From positions 62,001 to 126,000 of the forward strand of contig NZ_JACGXS010000002.1 in assembly GCF_014117215.1 (NCBI RefSeq): 64,000 nucleotides of DNA, given 5' to 3'. Positions 1-9,027 of the stretch are shown piece after piece (position 1 is the stretch's first letter; the number at the start of each line of letters is the position of its first letter). Below the pieces are notes generated by a model. That model ran no database searches. It had not been told where the DNA came from and saw nothing but the letters and a program-made list of their open reading frames with translations. This DNA comes from Stenotrophomonas tumulicola (GTDB taxonomy: Bacteria > Pseudomonadota > Gammaproteobacteria > Xanthomonadales > Xanthomonadaceae). A program made the position numbers and the translations under genes.

Positions 1-67
1 TCAGGGTATGGTTCTACACGCAAATGGTGTTGGACGTCACATTGGTTCGCGCTGCATAAAAACCGTC

Positions 68-1240
68 ATGAACGCCGCACTTGCCCCTGAAACCAATACG
101 TCGGTCCGTATCGAACGGGTCGATACCCTGCTGGTCGACCTGCCGACCATCCGCCCGCACAAACTGTCGGTGGCCACCATGGATGGCCAGACGCTGATGC
201 TGGTGCGCGTGTACTGCAGCGACGGCACGGTCGGCATCGGCGAAGGCACCACCATCGGTGGCCTGGCCTACGGCGGCGAAAGCCCGGAAAGCATGAAGCT
301 GGCGGTGGATTCCTACTTCGCGCCGATGATGCTGGGCCAGGACGCCACCCGCGTGCAGTCGCTGATGGCGCGCATCGCCCAGGTGATCAAGGAAAACCGC
401 TTCGCCAAGAGTGCGGTGGAAACCGCGCTGCTGGATGCGCAGGGCAAGCGGCTGGGGCTGCCGGTGTCGGAACTGCTGGGAGGACGCCGCCGCGACAGCC
501 TGCCGGTGGCCTGGACGCTGGCCTCGGGCAATACCAGCAAGGACATCGCCGAAGCGGAAGCAATGCTGGCGTTGCGTCGCCACAACGTGTTCAAGCTGAA
601 GATCGGTGCGCGTGGCGTGCGCGAGGACGTGGCCCACGTGGCCGCGATCAAGCGCGCGCTGGGTGACCAGGCGGCGGTGCGCGTGGACGTCAACATGGCG
701 TGGAGCGAAACCGACGCGGCATTCGGCATGGCGGCGCTGGCCGATGCCGGCTGCGAGCTGGTCGAGCAGCCGGTTGCCTCGGCTGCGGCGCTGGCGCGGC
801 TGGTGCGGCGCTTCCCGGTGGCGCTGATGGCCGACGAATCGCTGACCGGCCCCGAATCGGCCTTCGAACTGGCGCGGGTGCAGGGCGCCGATGTGTTCGC
901 GGTGAAGATCGAGCAGAGCGGCGGCCTGTACAACGCCCAGCGCGTGGCGGCCATCGCCGACGCGGCAGGCATCGGGCTGTACGGCGGCACGATGCTGGAA
1001 AGTGCGGTGGGGACCATCGCCAGCGCCCAGGTGTTTTCCACCTTCGCCAACCTGCAGTGGGGCACCGAGTTGTTCGGGCCACTGCTGATCACCGAGGAAA
1101 TCCTCGCCACGCCGCTGTCCTACCGCGAGTTCGCGCTGGATATCCCGGAGGGTCCCGGGCTGGGCATCGCCCTCGACGAAGACCGGGTTGCGTTCTTCAC
1201 CCGTGACGGCCTGCGCCGCACCATCAGCGTGGCGCGCTGA
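68..1240 (+). CDS. catB: Muconate cycloisomerase (CatB)
   Basis: Converts cis,cis-muconate to muconolactone in the catechol branch of the beta-ketoadipate pathway (cytoplasm). The 390-residue protein has the enolase-superfamily layout: an N-terminal capping domain with the family-typical LPTIRPHKL and TTIGGLAYG stretches, a KLK motif (K176, K178), metal-ligand candidates D207, E233 and D256, and a second catalytic lysine at K280. The start at 68 is chosen because CatB homologues begin a few residues before an IERVD-like stretch; the in-frame ATG at 8 would add 20 unlikely residues. No clear ribosome-binding site precedes 68. First gene of the catBCA group; a LysR activator (CatR/BenM type) is expected upstream but lies outside the window. 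Confidence 0.95.
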   Translation: MNAALAPETNTSVRIERVDTLLVDLPTIRPHKLSVATMDGQTLMLVRVYCSDGTVGIGEGTTIGGLAYGGESPESMKLAVDSYFAPMMLGQDATRVQSLMARIAQVIKENRFAKSAVETALLDAQGKRLGLPVSELLGGRRRDSLPVAWTLASGNTSKDIAEAEAMLALRRHNVFKLKIGARGVREDVAHVAAIKRALGDQAAVRVDVNMAWSETDAAFGMAALADAGCELVEQPVASAAALARLVRRFPVALMADESLTGPESAFELARVQGADVFAVKIEQSGGLYNAQRVAAIADAAGIGLYGGTMLESAVGTIASAQVFSTFANLQWGTELFGPLLITEEILATPLSYREFALDIPEGPGLGIALDEDRVAFFTRDGLRRTISVAR

Positions 1241-1261
1241 CGCACTACAAGGAACCACGAC

Positions 1262-1552
1262 ATGCTTTTCCACGTCCGCATGGATGTCCTGCTGCCGGTC
1301 GATATGCCGCAGGACGTCGCCAACGACATCAAGGCCCGCGAAAAGGCCTATTTCCAGCAACTGCAGCGCGAAGGCAAGTGGCGCCACATCTGGCGCGTGG
1401 TGGGTGAGTACTCCAATTTCAGCATCTTCGACGTGGCCGGCAACACCGAGCTGCACGACCTGCTGTCCAGTCTGCCGCTGTTCCCGTACATGCGCATCGC
1501 GGTCACCCCGCTGTGCCGGCATCCGTCGTCGCTGCACGAAGACGACCGCTAG
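1262..1552 (+). CDS. catC: Muconolactone delta-isomerase (CatC)
   Basis: Isomerises muconolactone to 3-oxoadipate enol-lactone. The 96-residue product has the normal family length and the typical MLFHVRMDV start, a conserved REKAY segment and a WRVVGEY core strand. It begins 21 bp after catB behind an AAGGA ribosome-binding site, so it is almost certainly co-transcribed with catB. In related bacteria this enzyme forms a decamer; nothing here suggests otherwise. Confidence 0.95.
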   Translation: MLFHVRMDVLLPVDMPQDVANDIKAREKAYFQQLQREGKWRHIWRVVGEYSNFSIFDVAGNTELHDLLSSLPLFPYMRIAVTPLCRHPSSLHEDDR

Positions 1553-1575
1553 GAAAGAAACCCGAATCCGGTGCG

Positions 1576-1591
1576 CTCCCTGGGAGGGAAC
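1576..1591 (+). promoter_or_regulatory. CCTGGGAGGGA motif ahead of catA
   Basis: The sequence CTCCCTGGGAGGGAAC lies 38 bp before the catA start, whose own ribosome-binding site (AGAGGAGC) is closer. CCTGGGAGGGA recurs at 6373-6383 just before benK and at 12366-12376 just before the porin gene, where it also acts as the ribosome-binding site. The CTCCC/GGGAG arms are complementary. A shared translational or regulatory role is inference. Confidence 0.35.
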
Positions 1592-1629
1592 GCGACCAGG
1601 TAGCAATCGCCACCAAGAGGAGCAACCCC

Positions 1630-2565
1630 ATGAGCGTGACCATCTTCGACCAGCCTGACGTGCAGGCCTTCCTGCGTGAGATCAGTGGACTGGACAAGCC
1701 CGACGGCAGCCCGCGCGCCAAGCAGATCATCCACCGCCTGATGTCGGACCTGTTCAAGGCGATCGACGAGCTGGACATCACCCCGGACGAATACTGGGCC
1801 GGCATCGCCTGGGTCAACGAGCTCGGCATCGCGGGCCAGGCTGGCCTGATCTCGCCCGGCCTGGGCCTGGATCATTTCCTGGACCTGCGCATGGATGCAC
1901 AGGATGCTGCGCTGGGCATCGACAACAAGACCCCGCGCACCATCGAAGGCCCGCTGTACGTCGCTGGCGCACCGGTAGTGCAGGGCCACGCGCGCCTGGA
2001 CGACGGTCGCGATACCGACGGCCAGCTGCTGCTGATGCACGGCACCGTGTTCAACGATGCCGGCCAGCCGGTCCCGGGTGCGCAGGTGGAGGTATGGCAC
2101 TGCGACACGCGCGGTTTCTACTCGCATTTCGATCCTACTGGCGTGCAGGCGCCGTTCAACATGCGCCGCACGATCATCGCCGACCAGCAGGGCAGGTACA
2201 GCTTCCGCAGCATCCTGCCCAACGGCTATGGCGTCCCTCCGGGCAGCCCGACCGAAAAGCTGCTGTTCGCGCTCGGCCGGCATGGGCAGCGCCCGGCGCA
2301 CATCCACTTCTTCATCAGCGCCGACGGCCAGCGCAAGCTGACCACGCAGATCAACATCGCAGGCGATCCGCTGGTCAACGATGACTTCGCCCACGCTACC
2401 CGTGACGGGCTGGTACCGGAGGTGGTCGAACACGGCGACGCGGCCAGCATCGCTGCCGCCGGCCTGGAAGGTCCCTTCGCCGAGATCGTGTTCGATTTCC
2501 ACCTCACCCCGCTCGTGCAGGGCGAAGACAACCAGATCTGCGAGCGCCCCCGCGCCGCTGCCTGA
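1630..2565 (+). CDS. catA: Catechol 1,2-dioxygenase (CatA)
   Basis: Intradiol ring cleavage of catechol to cis,cis-muconate using a non-haem ferric iron. The 311-residue protein has the N-terminal helical dimerisation domain (about 1-100) followed by the dioxygenase beta-sandwich. The iron ligands are all visible: Y164 (GFYSHFDP), Y200 (LPNGYG), H224 and H226 (PAHIHFF), the same numbering as the well-studied Acinetobacter enzyme. The start is set by AGAGGAGC eight bases upstream; an upstream in-frame extension overlaps catC and is not family-like. Order catB-catC-catA-ben places it between muconate metabolism and benzoate hydroxylation. Confidence 0.96.
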   Translation: MSVTIFDQPDVQAFLREISGLDKPDGSPRAKQIIHRLMSDLFKAIDELDITPDEYWAGIAWVNELGIAGQAGLISPGLGLDHFLDLRMDAQDAALGIDNKTPRTIEGPLYVAGAPVVQGHARLDDGRDTDGQLLLMHGTVFNDAGQPVPGAQVEVWHCDTRGFYSHFDPTGVQAPFNMRRTIIADQQGRYSFRSILPNGYGVPPGSPTEKLLFALGRHGQRPAHIHFFISADGQRKLTTQINIAGDPLVNDDFAHATRDGLVPEVVEHGDAASIAAAGLEGPFAEIVFDFHLTPLVQGEDNQICERPRAAA

Positions 2566-2659
2566 CCGCTGGCCACACCGGGGTGGCCCACGCCACCCGG
2601 TGCATGCCGGTTTCCTTTCCGCGAATTCCGCGCCGCGTGGCGCAACGGGAGAACCCCTC

Positions 2660-4009
2660 ATGTCCTCGATCATCGAGCGTACATCCGACATTGACGATCT
2701 GCTGGCCAACGCGCTGCAGGACGATCCCGAGGCGGGCATCTTCCGTTGCCGCCGCGACATCTTCACCAACGAAGACCTGTTCGAACTGGAGATGCGCCAT
2801 ATCTTCGAATCGAACTGGGTGTACCTGGCACATGAAAGCCAGGTACCGAACAACAATGACTACTTCACCACCTGGATCGGCCGCCAGCCGGTAGTGGTCA
2901 CCCGCGACAAGACCGGCGAGCTGCATGCGGTGATCAATGCCTGCGCGCACCGCGGGGCGATGTTGTGCCGTCGCAAGCATGGCAACAAGGGCAGCTTCAC
3001 CTGCCCGTTCCACGGCTGGACCTTCAGCAACACCGGCAAGCTGCTCAAGGTGAAGGACGAGAAAACCACCGAGTATCCGCCGCAGTTCGGCCAGAACGGT
3101 TCGCACGACCTCAAGCGCGTGGCCCGCTTCGCCAACTACCGTGGTTTCCTGTTCGGCAGCCTGGACGAAAACGTACAGTCGCTGGAGGACCACCTGGGCC
3201 AGACCAAGGCGATCATCGACCAGATGGTCGACCAGGCACCGGATGGGCTGGAAGTGATCCGCGGCAATTCGTCCTACATCTATGACGGCAACTGGAAGCT
3301 GCAGATGGAGAACGGCTGCGATGGCTACCACGTCAGCAGCGTGCACTGGAATTATTCGGCCACCATGGGCCGGCGCAAGGAGACCGGCACCAAGGCGGTG
3401 GACGCCAACGGCTGGAGCAAGAGCGTCGGTGGCGTGTACGGCTTCGAGAACGGCCACATCCTGTTGTGGACCAATTCGTTGAACCCGGAAGTGCGGCCGG
3501 TATGGGACAAGCGCGAAGAGATCGCCGCGCGCGTGGGCGAGGAGAAGGCGGACTTCATCGTGCGCCAGACCCGCAACCTGTGCGTGTACCCCAATGTCTA
3601 CCTGATGGACCAGTTCTCCACGCAGATCCGCGTGGCCCGCCCGATCAGCGTGGACCAGACCGAGATCACCATCTACTGCTTCGGCCCCAAGGGCGAGAGC
3701 GCGACCGATCGCGCGGTACGCATCCGCCAGTACGAAGACTTCTTCAACGTATCCGGCATGGGCACCGCCGATGACCTGGAAGAGTTCCGCGCCTGCCAGG
3801 TCGGCTATGCCGCCACCACGGCGCCCTGGAACGACCTCAGCCGTGGTGCGCCGCTATGGGTACGTGGCCCGGACGAGAACGCACGGAAGATGGGCATCAC
3901 CCCGCTGGTCAGTGGCGAGCGCAGCGAAGACGAGGGCCTGTTCGTCTGCCAGCACGAGTACTGGGCCGGCACCCTGCGCAAGGCCTTGGCGCGGGAGGGG
4001 GCGAAGTGA
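2660..4009 (+). CDS. benA: Benzoate 1,2-dioxygenase, large (alpha) subunit
   Basis: Oxygenase alpha subunit that, with BenB and BenC, adds O2 to benzoate to give the cis-diol carboxylate. The 449-residue protein contains a Rieske 2Fe-2S centre (C95, H97, C115, H118; CAHRG and CPFHGW) and a mononuclear iron site with H224 and H229 in the NGCDGYHVSSVHW stretch, with D221 as the likely bridge to the neighbouring Rieske centre. Start chosen at ATG 2660 behind GGGAG; upstream in-frame sequence overlaps catA. Its TGA overlaps the benB start (GTGA), so translation is probably coupled. Confidence 0.95.
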   Translation: MSSIIERTSDIDDLLANALQDDPEAGIFRCRRDIFTNEDLFELEMRHIFESNWVYLAHESQVPNNNDYFTTWIGRQPVVVTRDKTGELHAVINACAHRGAMLCRRKHGNKGSFTCPFHGWTFSNTGKLLKVKDEKTTEYPPQFGQNGSHDLKRVARFANYRGFLFGSLDENVQSLEDHLGQTKAIIDQMVDQAPDGLEVIRGNSSYIYDGNWKLQMENGCDGYHVSSVHWNYSATMGRRKETGTKAVDANGWSKSVGGVYGFENGHILLWTNSLNPEVRPVWDKREEIAARVGEEKADFIVRQTRNLCVYPNVYLMDQFSTQIRVARPISVDQTEITIYCFGPKGESATDRAVRIRQYEDFFNVSGMGTADDLEEFRACQVGYAATTAPWNDLSRGAPLWVRGPDENARKMGITPLVSGERSEDEGLFVCQHEYWAGTLRKALAREGAK

Positions 4010-4494
4010 GCAGCATCCATCAGGAAATCACCGCGTTCCTGTACCGCGAAGCGCGCCTGCTGGACGACCGCCAATGGGATGCATGGCTGGAGCTTTATGC
4101 GGCCGATGTCATCTACTGGATGCCGGCCTGGGACGACGATGACCAGGTCACCGAAGACCCGCATTCGCAGATCTCGCTGATCTACTACGGCAACCGCGAT
4201 GGACTGGAAGACCGCGTGTTCCGGATCAAGACCGAGCGTTCGGGCGCCTCCACGCCCGAACCACGCACCAGCCACAACGTCAGCAACATCGAACTGCTGG
4301 CGCAGCGCGATGGCGAGATCGATGTCCGCTACAACTTCCTGACCCTGAACCATCGCTACAAGACCGACGACCAGTTCTTCGGCACCTGCTTCGTCACCCT
4401 GCGCCGGGAAGGCGACAGTTTCCTGGTCAGCAACAAGAAGATCGTGCTGAAGAACGACTACATCCGCCAGGTCATCGACATCTACCACGTCTGA
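4006..4494 (+). CDS. benB: Benzoate 1,2-dioxygenase, small (beta) subunit
   Basis: Structural beta subunit of the benzoate dioxygenase oxygenase component (alpha3beta3 in the family). The 162-residue product matches the family length and shows the ring-hydroxylating beta fold, with the EARLLDDRQWDAWLELY and YWMPAWDDD stretches. It starts with GTG at 4006, overlapping the benA stop, with a strong GGGAGGGGG ribosome-binding site inside the end of benA. A longer in-frame reading from 3856 lies wholly within benA and is rejected. Confidence 0.93.
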   Translation: MSSIHQEITAFLYREARLLDDRQWDAWLELYAADVIYWMPAWDDDDQVTEDPHSQISLIYYGNRDGLEDRVFRIKTERSGASTPEPRTSHNVSNIELLAQRDGEIDVRYNFLTLNHRYKTDDQFFGTCFVTLRREGDSFLVSNKKIVLKNDYIRQVIDIYHV

Positions 4495-4518
4495 TACGGC
4501 CGAGCAGGAGAACACGCC

Positions 4519-5544
4519 ATGAGCCATCGCATCGCCCTCAACTTCGAAGACGGGGTTACCCGTTTCATCGACTGCAAGGACGGGGAGAAAGTCCTCGACG
4601 CTGCGTTCCGCCAGCGCATCAACCTGCCGATGGATTGTTCCGACGGCGTCTGCGGGACCTGCAAATGCCGCGCCGAAAGTGGCCGCTACGACCTGGGCGA
4701 CGACTACATCGATGACGCCCTGACCGCCGATGAGGCAGCCGACGGCCTGGTACTGACCTGCCAGATGGTGCCTTCCAGCGATTGCGTGATCGCCGTGCCG
4801 GTAGCCTCCGGGCTGTGCAAGACCGGCCACGCCAGCTTCGCGGCCACGGTGTCCGGCATCGTGCCGCAGGGCGATGCAGCCATCGTGCTGGAACTGGACG
4901 TGGACGGCGATGCGCCGGTGTTCCTGCCAGGGCAGTACGTCAACATCGGCGTTCCGGGAAGCGGCCAGCATCGTTCGTATTCGTTCAGTTCGCTGCCGGG
5001 GCAGGGGCGTCTTTCATTCCTGATCAAGCGCGTGCCAGGTGGCCTGATGAGCAGTTGGCTGGACCGCGCCGCTGTCGGCGCCAGGGTCGAGTTGACCGGG
5101 CCGCTGGGCAGCTTCTACCTGCGTGACGTGCAGCGCCCGGTGTTGATGCTGGCCGGTGGCACCGGCCTTGCGCCGTTCCTGTCGATGCTGGAAGTGGCGG
5201 CAGGACGCGGCGCGTTGCCGCCGATGCACCTGGTGTACGGGGTGACCCGCGATGCCGACCTGGTGCTGGTGGAGCAGCTGGAGGCCTTCGCTGCACGCGT
5301 GCCGGGCTTCGGCTTCACCACCGTGGTTGCCGATGCCGCCTCGTCCCACCCGCGTACGGGTTGGGTGACCCAGCACCTGCCGGAGCAGGCACTCAACGGC
5401 GGTGACGTGGACATCTACCTGTGCGGCCCGCCGCCGATGGTGGATGCGGTGCGCCACCACCTGGACGAGGTCGGCATCAAGCCAGCCAGCTTCCACTATG
5501 AGAAGTTCACCCCGAGCCAGCCAGCACAGGAGCGCGCCGCGTGA
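4519..5544 (+). CDS. benC: Benzoate 1,2-dioxygenase electron-transfer reductase
   Basis: Moves electrons from NADH through FAD and a plant-type 2Fe-2S cluster to BenAB. In the 341-residue protein the ferredoxin domain comes first (C40, C45, C48, C81), then the FAD-binding domain (RSYSFSS near 155) and the NAD-binding domain (GGTGLAPF near 214). This domain order is the BenC type. It follows benB by 24 bp with an AGGAG ribosome-binding site, and its stop overlaps the benD start. Confidence 0.95.
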   Translation: MSHRIALNFEDGVTRFIDCKDGEKVLDAAFRQRINLPMDCSDGVCGTCKCRAESGRYDLGDDYIDDALTADEAADGLVLTCQMVPSSDCVIAVPVASGLCKTGHASFAATVSGIVPQGDAAIVLELDVDGDAPVFLPGQYVNIGVPGSGQHRSYSFSSLPGQGRLSFLIKRVPGGLMSSWLDRAAVGARVELTGPLGSFYLRDVQRPVLMLAGGTGLAPFLSMLEVAAGRGALPPMHLVYGVTRDADLVLVEQLEAFAARVPGFGFTTVVADAASSHPRTGWVTQHLPEQALNGGDVDIYLCGPPPMVDAVRHHLDEVGIKPASFHYEKFTPSQPAQERAA

Positions 5545-6323
5545 GCATGCGCTTCGTGGACAAGGTAATGGTGGTGACCGGTGCGGCGCAGGGCATTGGC
5601 CGCAGCGTCGCCACCCGTGCCGCCGCCGAAGGCGCTGCGGTGCTGCTGGTGGACCGCGCCGATTTCGTTGCTGAGGTGGCACGCGACATCGCTGCCGCGA
5701 CTGGCGCCCGTATCGAAGCCTTCAATGCCGACCTGGAAACCTGGCAGGGCGCCGACGATGCGATGAAGCGTGCTGCAGAGGTCTTCGGCGGCATCGATAT
5801 CCTGGTCAACAACGTCGGCGGCGCAATCCGCATGCGGCCCTACGCCGAGTTCGAACCCGGGCAGATCGATGCGGAGATCCGCCGCTCGCTGATGCCGACG
5901 CTGTATGCCTGCCACGCCGTGCTGCCGCACCTGTTCGCGCGCGGTGCGGGCACCATCGTCAACGTGTCCTCCAACGCAACCCGCGGCATCCATCGGGTGC
6001 CCTATTCGGCCGCGAAGGGTGGCATCAATGCCATCACCCAGTCGCTGGCGATGGAATATGCCGGCCGCAACATCCGCGTGGTGGCCACCGCTCCTGGCGG
6101 CACCTCCGCGCCACCGCGCCGGGTGCCACGCAACGCCGCCGGCGACAACGCCAAGGAACAGGCATGGATGGCTGAAGTCGTCGAGCAGGTCACTGCGTCG
6201 ACGTTGTTGAAACGCTACGGAACCATCGACGAACAAGTGGCGCCGATCCTGTTCCTGGCCTCCGACGAGGCGTCCTACATCACCGGGACGGTATTGCCGG
6301 TTGCCGGTGGCGATCTCGGTTGA
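5541..6323 (+). CDS. benD: Benzoate cis-diol dehydrogenase (BenD, SDR family)
   Basis: Oxidises and decarboxylates 1,6-dihydroxycyclohexa-2,4-diene-1-carboxylate to catechol with NAD+. The 260-residue short-chain dehydrogenase shows the TGAAQGIG cofactor loop, NNVGG, a catalytic serine in NVSSN and the YSAAK active-site pair. The start is GTG 5541 in a GTGA overlap with benC; ATG 5547 is an equally possible start two codons in. Context in a benABCD row makes the function secure. Confidence 0.93.
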   Translation: MSMRFVDKVMVVTGAAQGIGRSVATRAAAEGAAVLLVDRADFVAEVARDIAAATGARIEAFNADLETWQGADDAMKRAAEVFGGIDILVNNVGGAIRMRPYAEFEPGQIDAEIRRSLMPTLYACHAVLPHLFARGAGTIVNVSSNATRGIHRVPYSAAKGGINAITQSLAMEYAGRNIRVVATAPGGTSAPPRRVPRNAAGDNAKEQAWMAEVVEQVTASTLLKRYGTIDEQVAPILFLASDEASYITGTVLPVAGGDLG

Positions 6324-6387
6324 ACACGAATATGCGGTCGGTTTCGCCGGCCGTCCATGAAGCAGTGCACATCCTGGGAGGGAGCTC

Positions 6388-7725
6388 ATGCGCAGCATCG
6401 ACGTAAGTGAGGAGATCGACAAGGCGCGTTTCGGACGGTTCCAGTGGTCGGTGGTGGCGCTGTGCGCGCTGCTGCTTGTGGTGGATGGCTATGACGTGTT
6501 CGTCGCCGGCACGGTATTGCCCACGCTGATCAAGGAATGGGGCCTGAGCAAGCCGGAGGCTGGCGCGCTGCAGGCGTGGGCGCTGTTCGGCATGATGTTC
6601 GGTGCACTGGTGATGGGCCAGCTGGCCGACCGCATCGGGCGCCGCAAGGGCATTGCGATCAGCTTCACCCTGTTCACCGTGGCGACGGTGCTCACCGGCT
6701 TCGCCAACACGCCGGAGCAGTTCAAGGCACTGCGCTTCCTGGCCGGTCTTGGTTGTGGTGGCCTGATGCCCAATGCCGTGGCCCTGATGAACGAATACGC
6801 GCCCAAGCGCCTGCGCGGCACCATGGTCGCGCTGATGTTCAGTGGCTACTCGGTGGGTGGCATGGTCGCCGCCGCGCTGGGCATCTGGATGATCCCGGTG
6901 CTGGGTTGGAAGCCGATGTTCTGGGTCGCGGTGGTGCCGCTGCTGGCGCTGCCGTTGATCCTGTGGCGACTGCCTGAGTCGCTGGGCTTCCTGATCCGCA
7001 GCGGCCGCCAGGAAGAAGCACGGCGCGTGTTCGCCAGGCTGGATACCGGAACCGCGGTGGGCCTGCAGGACAGCCTGGTGTTCACCGAGGTCAAGGGCGC
7101 CACCGCTTCGGTAGCCGAACTGTTCCGGCACCAGCGCAGCCTGCGCACGATGATGCTGTGGGTTTCGTTCTTCTGCTGCCTGTTGCTGGTGTACCTGCTC
7201 AGTTCGTGGTTGCCCAAGGTGATGCAGGAAGCCGGCTACGCCGAGAAGGCCAGCCTGTTGACGCTGTTCTCGTTGAACTTCGGTGGCATGGCCGGTGCCA
7301 TTGCCGGTGGCTGGCTGGGCGACCGCTTCGGCCTGCCGAAGGTGGTCATCGGGTTCTTCGCCGCAGCGGCGGTGTCGATCGCACTGATCGGTTACAACCC
7401 GGCGCCGGTGCTGCTGTTCTCGCTGGTGTTCGTGGCCGGTGCCACCACCATCGGTACCCAGATCCTGCTGTATGCCAGCGTGGCGCAGCTGTACAACATG
7501 TCGGTGCGTTCGACCGGGTTGGGCTGGGCGTCGGGCGTTGGACGCGTGGGTGCGATCGTCGGCCCGACCCTGGGCGGGGTGCTGCTGGCACGCGAGATGC
7601 CGCTGCAGGAGAGTTTCCTCATCTTCGCGATCCCGGCAGCGGTTTCGGCACTGGCGATGCTGGTGTTCGCCGTCAGCAGCCAGCGCGCGGTGGCGGTCCA
7701 GCCCGTCGCGGCGGCACCGCGCTGA
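6388..7725 (+). CDS. benK: Benzoate MFS transporter (BenK, AAHS family)
   Basis: Inner-membrane proton symporter for benzoate of the aromatic acid:H+ symporter family. The 445-residue protein has about twelve hydrophobic segments. DGYDVFVAG in TM1 carries the acidic residue typical of the family, and GQLADRIGRRKG in the loop between TM2 and TM3 is the MFS signature, echoed as GGWLGDRFG in the second half. The ribosome-binding site lies inside a CCTGGGAGGGA motif shared with the porin gene. It follows benD by 64 bp and runs into benE. Confidence 0.92.
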   Translation: MRSIDVSEEIDKARFGRFQWSVVALCALLLVVDGYDVFVAGTVLPTLIKEWGLSKPEAGALQAWALFGMMFGALVMGQLADRIGRRKGIAISFTLFTVATVLTGFANTPEQFKALRFLAGLGCGGLMPNAVALMNEYAPKRLRGTMVALMFSGYSVGGMVAAALGIWMIPVLGWKPMFWVAVVPLLALPLILWRLPESLGFLIRSGRQEEARRVFARLDTGTAVGLQDSLVFTEVKGATASVAELFRHQRSLRTMMLWVSFFCCLLLVYLLSSWLPKVMQEAGYAEKASLLTLFSLNFGGMAGAIAGGWLGDRFGLPKVVIGFFAAAAVSIALIGYNPAPVLLFSLVFVAGATTIGTQILLYASVAQLYNMSVRSTGLGWASGVGRVGAIVGPTLGGVLLAREMPLQESFLIFAIPAAVSALAMLVFAVSSQRAVAVQPVAAAPR

Positions 7726-7734
7726 GGCCGGCTG

Positions 7735-8937
7735 ATGCAGCCCCTGCGCCAGTTGCTGCGTGACGCGTCGATGCCTGCCGTGCTGGCGGGCATCATCGCC
7801 ACCCTGGTGTCCTTCGCCGGGCCGCTGGTGATCGTGTTCCAGGCGGCATCGGCGCTGCCGCCGGCGCAGCTGGCATCGTGGGTATGGGCGATTGCCATCG
7901 GCAGCGGTGTGCTGGGCGTGGCCCTCAGCCTGCGCTACCGGGTGCCGGTGGTGATCGCCTGGTCGATCCCCGGATCGGTGCTGCTGGTTTCGATGCTGCC
8001 GACGGTGGACTTCGCGGTGGCCATCGGCGCCTACGTGGTGGCCAGCGCGATCATCCTGCTGGTGGGCGTATCGGGCCTGTTCGACAAGCTGATTGCCCGG
8101 TTGCCGCCGGCCATCCCGGCGGCGATGCTGGCCGGCATCCTGTTCGGCTTCGCCACCCGGTTGTTCGTCGGCATGGGCTCGCAGCCGGTACTGGTGCTGT
8201 CGATGTTCACGATGTTCTTCATCGGCCGGCGCTGGTTTGCCCGCTACGCGGTGGTGGCGGTGCTGCTGGTCGGGGTGCTGGTGGCGTTCGCCAGCGGCCA
8301 GGTTTCCGGAACCGTGCCCGGCCTGCAGCTGACAGCACCGGTATGGGTGACGCCGCGCTTCGAGTGGCAGGCCGCGATCAACATCGGCCTGCCACTGGTG
8401 GTGGTGGCATTGACCGGGCAGTTCATGCCTGGCATCGCCATGCTGCGCAGCAGTGGCTATGCCCAGCCGGCATCTGGGCCGCTGGTGGCCTGGTCGGCGG
8501 CGGGGTCGGCGCTGCTTGCCCCGTTCGGTTGCCATGGGCTGAACCTGGCCGCAGTGACCGCGGCAATCTGCACCGGTCCGGAAGCGCACGAAGATCCTGC
8601 GCGGCGCTACGTGGCCGGTGTCTCCGGCGGCATGTTGTACCTGCTGCTGGGCTGCTTCGCCGGCACGGTGCTGGCGTTGTTCGCCGCGCTGCCCCCGGAG
8701 CTGATTGCCACCCTGGCCGGCCTGGCGCTGTTCCCGACCATCGCCAACGCGCTCAGTGCGGCGGTGGCCGAGCCCGGCCAGCGCGACGCCGCGCTGGTCA
8801 CTTTCATCGTGTCCGCGTCCGGCATGAGCCTGTTCGGGCTTGGCGCGGCGTTCTGGAGCCTGCTGCTGGGCATGGCAGCGCACGGTTTGCTGCAGCACCG
8901 GCGCCGGGCGCTGGCCACGGCGGTGCAACGCACATGA
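7735..8937 (+). CDS. benE: Benzoate membrane transporter BenE
   Basis: Second inner-membrane benzoate permease, unrelated to BenK. The 400-residue, very hydrophobic protein has the BenE family features: FAGPLVIVFQAA near the N terminus, SWVWAIAIGSG, and a central PFGCHGLNLAAVTAAIC motif. It starts 9 bp after benK. Having both an MFS and a BenE permease is known in Pseudomonas and Acinetobacter ben clusters. Confidence 0.92.
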   Translation: MQPLRQLLRDASMPAVLAGIIATLVSFAGPLVIVFQAASALPPAQLASWVWAIAIGSGVLGVALSLRYRVPVVIAWSIPGSVLLVSMLPTVDFAVAIGAYVVASAIILLVGVSGLFDKLIARLPPAIPAAMLAGILFGFATRLFVGMGSQPVLVLSMFTMFFIGRRWFARYAVVAVLLVGVLVAFASGQVSGTVPGLQLTAPVWVTPRFEWQAAINIGLPLVVVALTGQFMPGIAMLRSSGYAQPASGPLVAWSAAGSALLAPFGCHGLNLAAVTAAICTGPEAHEDPARRYVAGVSGGMLYLLLGCFAGTVLALFAALPPELIATLAGLALFPTIANALSAAVAEPGQRDAALVTFIVSASGMSLFGLGAAFWSLLLGMAAHGLLQHRRRALATAVQRT

Positions 8938-8979
8938 ATCCACTTTCCCCCAACCTGGCGTCAACGCAGGAGTCGCACC

Positions 8980-9027
8980 ATGGCTGATCTTTCCTTCCAT
9001 TCCATCCAAAGGAGGGCGCTCCGGTGA
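8980..9027 (+). CDS. 15-codon mini-ORF coupled to catI
   Basis: A tiny reading frame (MADLSFHSIQRRALR) has its own AGGAG ribosome-binding site seven bases before its ATG. Its TGA overlaps the GTG start of catI (GTGA), and it spans the catI ribosome-binding site AAAGGAGGG. The layout suggests translational coupling that keeps the catI start region open. The peptide has no aromatic codon run or attenuator-like hairpin. It could be chance; conservation would decide. Confidence 0.4.
   Translation: MADLSFHSIQRRALR

Noticed and set aside
8..67. Upstream ATG start for catB
   Set aside because: Adds 20 residues not found in CatB proteins; the CAGGG is too close to the ATG to serve as a ribosome-binding site.
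6280..9009. 909-codon open frame on the minus strand opposite benK and benE
   Set aside because: Low-complexity His/Gln/Arg/Ala composition typical of the antisense of GC-rich genes; the + strand genes have clear families.
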